The position numbers and the translations under genes were made by a program. From positions 1 through 62,771 of the forward strand of contig JANQLK010000010.1 in the NCBI GenBank assembly GCA_028280615.1: a stretch of DNA of 62,771 bases. Direction: 5' to 3'. Source of the stretch: Woeseiaceae bacterium (GTDB taxonomy: Bacteria > Pseudomonadota > Gammaproteobacteria > Steroidobacterales > Woeseiaceae). Shown one piece after another: positions 60,403 to 62,771 of the stretch (positions are counted from its first letter, which is position 1; the number at the start of each line of letters is the position of its first letter). The notes below the pieces were generated by a model. That model was not told the origin of the DNA, did not search any database, and saw only the letters and a list, made by a program, of their open reading frames with translations.

Positions 60403-61881
60403 ATGCCTGACAACACGAAAAACATCGGTATCAGCGGCCTTGCGGCCTACATGCCACCTTACCGCGTCTGGCTCGAAGACTGGTGCGAATGGACAGACAG
60501 CCCCTGGCCGAAGATACGCGACGTCGTCGGTCGCAGCTTCAGGCTGCGCGGCCCCGAACAGAGTGTCTACACGATGGCCGCGACGGCCGTGCTGCGGCTT
60601 ATCCGCCAGTATGACATCGATCCCCGGGAGGTCGGCTTCCTGGGCTTCGGCACCGAATCCAGCACCGACAACTCCGCGGGCGCAATCATTCTCAAGGGCA
60701 TGATCGACCGCGCGCTCCAGGCCGACGGCAAGCCGATGATCTCACGGTGCTGCGAGGTACCGGAGTTCAAGCATGCCTGCCTCGGCGGCGTGTATGCGAT
60801 GAAAGGCGCGCTGCGCTATCTGGCGACCGATGGCCGGGGCAGCAAGGCGATCGTCGTCTGCTGCGACATCGCGGAGTACGCGCGCGGCTCGACGGGCGAA
60901 CCGACCCAGGGTGCCGGCGCAGTAGCGATGCTGCTCGAAGCCGACCCGGATCTCGCCATTGTCGACCTGGCCAGCGCGGGCTCCGCGTCCGACTACCGGA
61001 TCATGGATTTTCGCAAGCCGATGGTCCGCTTCTGTGGCCAGGACCGCAGCGAAAGCCACCACGTGCAGGACTTCCCGGTCTTCAACGGCAAATACTCGAC
61101 GACCTGCTACATCGACGAGACGCTGCACGCTATCGACAACATGTACGAGAAGCGCGGCCTCGTTGCGATCGACCACATGCGCAGCCTCAACAACGTATTC
61201 ATGCACCGTCCCTACCGGCGAATGCCGGAAACGGGCTGGGCCATCGCTTACCTGTTTGCGCTCGGCAAGGGCTCGGCTGCGGACCGCGATGAGCTGGCCG
61301 GCTACTGCACGGAGGCCGGTGTGACGCTCGAGGACGTCCTGAACGAAATGCAGATCGAGCCTGACGTCTGCGAGTTCGCAAGCCCGGAGGGGGTGCACGG
61401 CGATCCTTACCCGATGACAATGTCGGTGCTGCACCATTTTCGCCGTACGCCGACCTACGAGCGGGAAGTGCTGGCCAAGCTCGCCATGGGTGGCGAGACC
61501 ATCCAGGACCTCGGAAACCTGTACACGGCCGCGCTGCCGGCCTGGTTTGCGGCCGGCTTCGAGCATGCACTCGAGGACGACATCGAACTGGCGGGCGAGG
61601 AACTCCTGACGCTCGGCTACGGCAGCGGCGACGCCGCCGAGGTCATACCCTTCGTCGTCGCCGACAACTGGCGGGAAGCCACCGCGCGGATCCACTTCAG
61701 GGATGCGCTGGGAACCGCCGTCGACCTGAACGAATCACAGTACGTCGCCATGCATGACGGCCGACGCGTGAACGGGCTGGCCTACGAACCGTCCGATGAA
61801 TTCGTCGTCGACCGTGTCGGTCGGCACGATGAGCGCAAGTTCCAGGACCTCGGCATCGAGTACTACCGTTACGTCGGCTGA
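60403..61881 (+). CDS. HMG-CoA synthase-like enzyme after bchP
   Basis: 492-residue thiolase-superfamily protein resembling 3-hydroxy-3-methylglutaryl-CoA synthase. All three catalytic positions appear conserved: Glu85 in GTESSTDNS, Cys126 in 'FKHACLGGVYAMK' and His268 in 'FMHRPYRRM'. HMG-CoA synthase condenses acetyl-CoA with acetoacetyl-CoA, the committed step of the mevalonate route, and homologues act on other acyl donors. It starts 9 bp after bchP. In many photosynthesis clusters idi, another isoprenoid gene, sits near here. No other mevalonate gene is in the window, so its product and link to pigment synthesis are open. Confidence 0.85.
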   Translation: MPDNTKNIGISGLAAYMPPYRVWLEDWCEWTDSPWPKIRDVVGRSFRLRGPEQSVYTMAATAVLRLIRQYDIDPREVGFLGFGTESSTDNSAGAIILKGMIDRALQADGKPMISRCCEVPEFKHACLGGVYAMKGALRYLATDGRGSKAIVVCCDIAEYARGSTGEPTQGAGAVAMLLEADPDLAIVDLASAGSASDYRIMDFRKPMVRFCGQDRSESHHVQDFPVFNGKYSTTCYIDETLHAIDNMYEKRGLVAIDHMRSLNNVFMHRPYRRMPETGWAIAYLFALGKGSAADRDELAGYCTEAGVTLEDVLNEMQIEPDVCEFASPEGVHGDPYPMTMSVLHHFRRTPTYEREVLAKLAMGGETIQDLGNLYTAALPAWFAAGFEHALEDDIELAGEELLTLGYGSGDAAEVIPFVVADNWREATARIHFRDALGTAVDLNESQYVAMHDGRRVNGLAYEPSDEFVVDRVGRHDERKFQDLGIEYYRYVG

Positions 61882-61891
61882 CGCGGTACAC

Positions 61892-61912
61892 GAGCGTCGG
61901 CCAACGACGCTC
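61892..61912. terminator. Hairpin between convergent genes
   Basis: A perfect 8-bp stem (61892-61899 with 61905-61912) and 5-nt loop in the 36-bp gap between the HMG-CoA synthase-like and TlpA-like genes. There is no T-run on either side, so it is at most a weak bidirectional terminator. Confidence 0.45.
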
Positions 61913-61917
61913 AGTGG

Positions 61918-62454
61918 TCAGAGTGTCTTGTCGAGCTCCCGCCGGATTGCCGCCGCCCAATGCGCCGCCAGGTACGCCGCCACGGCGCTCCTGCCCCGCT
62001 CCCCGACCGCGTCGGGAATACTCGGACGCGGAAAATCGTAAAGATTGAATCGTTGCACGCGCTGCCGGTCCACGACGATGACGCCCGGCGTGCCGTGCAC
62101 GCCGTACAGCTCGGCGACCGGCCCCGCGTCGGGCAGTACCGTGAACGCATAGCCGCGCTCGCGTATGAATGCGGTCGGGTCATTGTCGTCGCGAAAATGC
62201 AGCGCCAGTATCTCCACGCGGTCACCGTACTCGAGCTCAATGCTCTGCAGGTGCGGCATCAGCGCCTTGCAGAACGGGCACCACGTCGCCCAGAAGAACA
62301 GGATGACGGGGCGCTCTTCGACCGCCTCGCTCAGTCGCACCTCACGCGAGTCCGCCGAGGTCAGCACCCAGTCCGGGGCAGGCGCGGGTTCGTCTGCCGT
62401 TGCCATGGCCGGCGCTGCTAGCAGCAGAATGACGAGAAGGTGAATTCGGTACAT
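61918..62454 (-). CDS. TlpA/ResA-like exported thioredoxin
   Basis: 178 residues from the ATG at 62454. A signal peptide (about 1-20) leads to a thioredoxin-fold domain with active site WCPFC in 'FFWATWCPFCKALMPH' and the cis-Pro loop 'VHGTPGVIVVD'. It should act in the periplasm as a thiol-disulfide reductase. PufC needs reduced haem-binding cysteines for maturation, so a function in cytochrome c assembly is possible, but the gene is simply adjacent to the cluster. Confidence 0.9.
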   Translation of the reverse strand: MYRIHLLVILLLAAPAMATADEPAPAPDWVLTSADSREVRLSEAVEERPVILFFWATWCPFCKALMPHLQSIELEYGDRVEILALHFRDDNDPTAFIRERGYAFTVLPDAGPVAELYGVHGTPGVIVVDRQRVQRFNLYDFPRPSIPDAVGERGRSAVAAYLAAHWAAAIRRELDKTL

Positions 62455-62716
62455 CGGCAAGACCTCGCTCTACGTTAGCGGCGTGCACACACCGACCCGC
62501 GTCATTCCGGATTTGTTTCAAAGGGGTAATCTCGTTCGGATTTGAACAGAATTCGGTAACCCCCTGCGTGGTGCTTACAGAGACCGCCAGCTAGTGTCTG
62601 CAGGATAGATTTACGACCATGATCTGGCACTTCTCGGCAGAAATTAACCAATCATTATCAGTGGCTTGGGCGTATAGTGCTGGATATCCATTCAGTAATA
62701 TTCCACGGAGGGAACC
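62455..62716. other. 262-bp intergenic region between divergent genes
   Basis: Separates the TlpA-like gene from the partial gene at 62717. It is less GC-rich in its right half, with a possible -10 (TATAGT near 62675) but no convincing -35, and no PpsR box. A GGAGG ribosome site ends it. Confidence 0.5.
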
Positions 62717-62771
62717 ATGGCCGATTCCACGCCGCCCAACCCCCATTCCGAGCTGTCCGAAAGCGAGCGGC
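62717..62771 (+). CDS. Start of an unidentified gene, cut by the window edge
   Basis: An ATG with GGAGGGAA immediately upstream opens a frame of 18 codons (start MADSTPPNPHSELSESER) that runs off the window. The visible part is hydrophilic and rich in Ser, Pro and Glu; nothing can be said of its function. Confidence 0.6.
   Translation, partial: MADSTPPNPHSELSESER

Noticed and set aside
62625..62639. TGGCAC...GGCA resembling a sigma-54 promoter
   Set aside because: The GG to GC distance is 9 instead of 10 nt and the -12 element is poor.

Overview
This 62.8 kb window is a nearly complete photosynthesis gene cluster of a purple phototrophic proteobacterium, flanked by housekeeping and accessory genes. 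DNA is GC-rich and genes are tightly packed with many ATGA-type overlaps. The only Mg-protoporphyrin monomethyl ester cyclase seen is the oxygen-dependent AcsF, which points to an aerobic or oxygen-tolerant phototroph. The tetraheme PufC, an LH2-type pucBA pair and the carotenoid set fit a gammaproteobacterium best, but this is inference and no marker gene in the window proves it.

Layout. (1) 140-12197, non-photosynthetic flank: a tricorn-type protease; an ECF sigma / membrane HEAT protein / two DUF4097-like exported proteins operon; an ArsR regulator with a beta-carbonic anhydrase and a SulP bicarbonate-type transporter; an exported M14 metallopeptidase. (2) 12456-15969, an LH2 module on the + strand: pucB, pucA (both short), a novel repeat protein, a PucC-type transporter and a divergent peptide deformylase. 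(3) 15976-19187, an unexplained island: Cys-containing hypothetical protein, a 67-residue protein, an ABC exporter and a small membrane protein. (4) 19389-36478, carotenoid genes crtI, crtD, crtE, crtF, crtC, crtB and the - strand superoperon crtE-crtF-bchCXYZ-pufQBALMC. (5) 36566-54165, a - strand superoperon read from bchF: bchF-N-B-H-L-M-lhaA-puhA-puhBC (fused)-acsF-puhE-bchI-D-O, followed by crtB and a 37-residue membrane protein. (6) 54430-61881, + strand: ppaA/aerR, ppsR, then bchG, a PucC-family transporter, bchP and an HMG-CoA synthase-like gene. (7) A TlpA-like thioredoxin and the start of a further gene close the window.

Together the genes make bacteriochlorophyll a (bchHIDO, M, acsF, LNB, XYZ, FC, GP), spirilloxanthin-type carotenoids (no crtA seen), the reaction centre (pufLMC, puhA), LH1 (pufBA) and LH2 (pucBA), plus assembly factors. 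Control appears to be by PpsR/PpaA: TGT-N12-ACA motifs, or one-mismatch versions, sit on the -35 element of the pucB, pucC, crtE, bchC, bchG and bchF/ppaA promoters.

Most unusual points: an LH2 alpha with Phe44-Phe45, predicting a blue-shifted B800-820-like antenna; a PuhB-PuhC fusion; a repeat protein and a peptide deformylase inside the LH2 cluster; an HMG-CoA synthase homologue after bchP; L104 Gln in PufL; a PpsR without the Cys251 equivalent; and a symmetric 34-bp divergent operator between bchF and ppaA.
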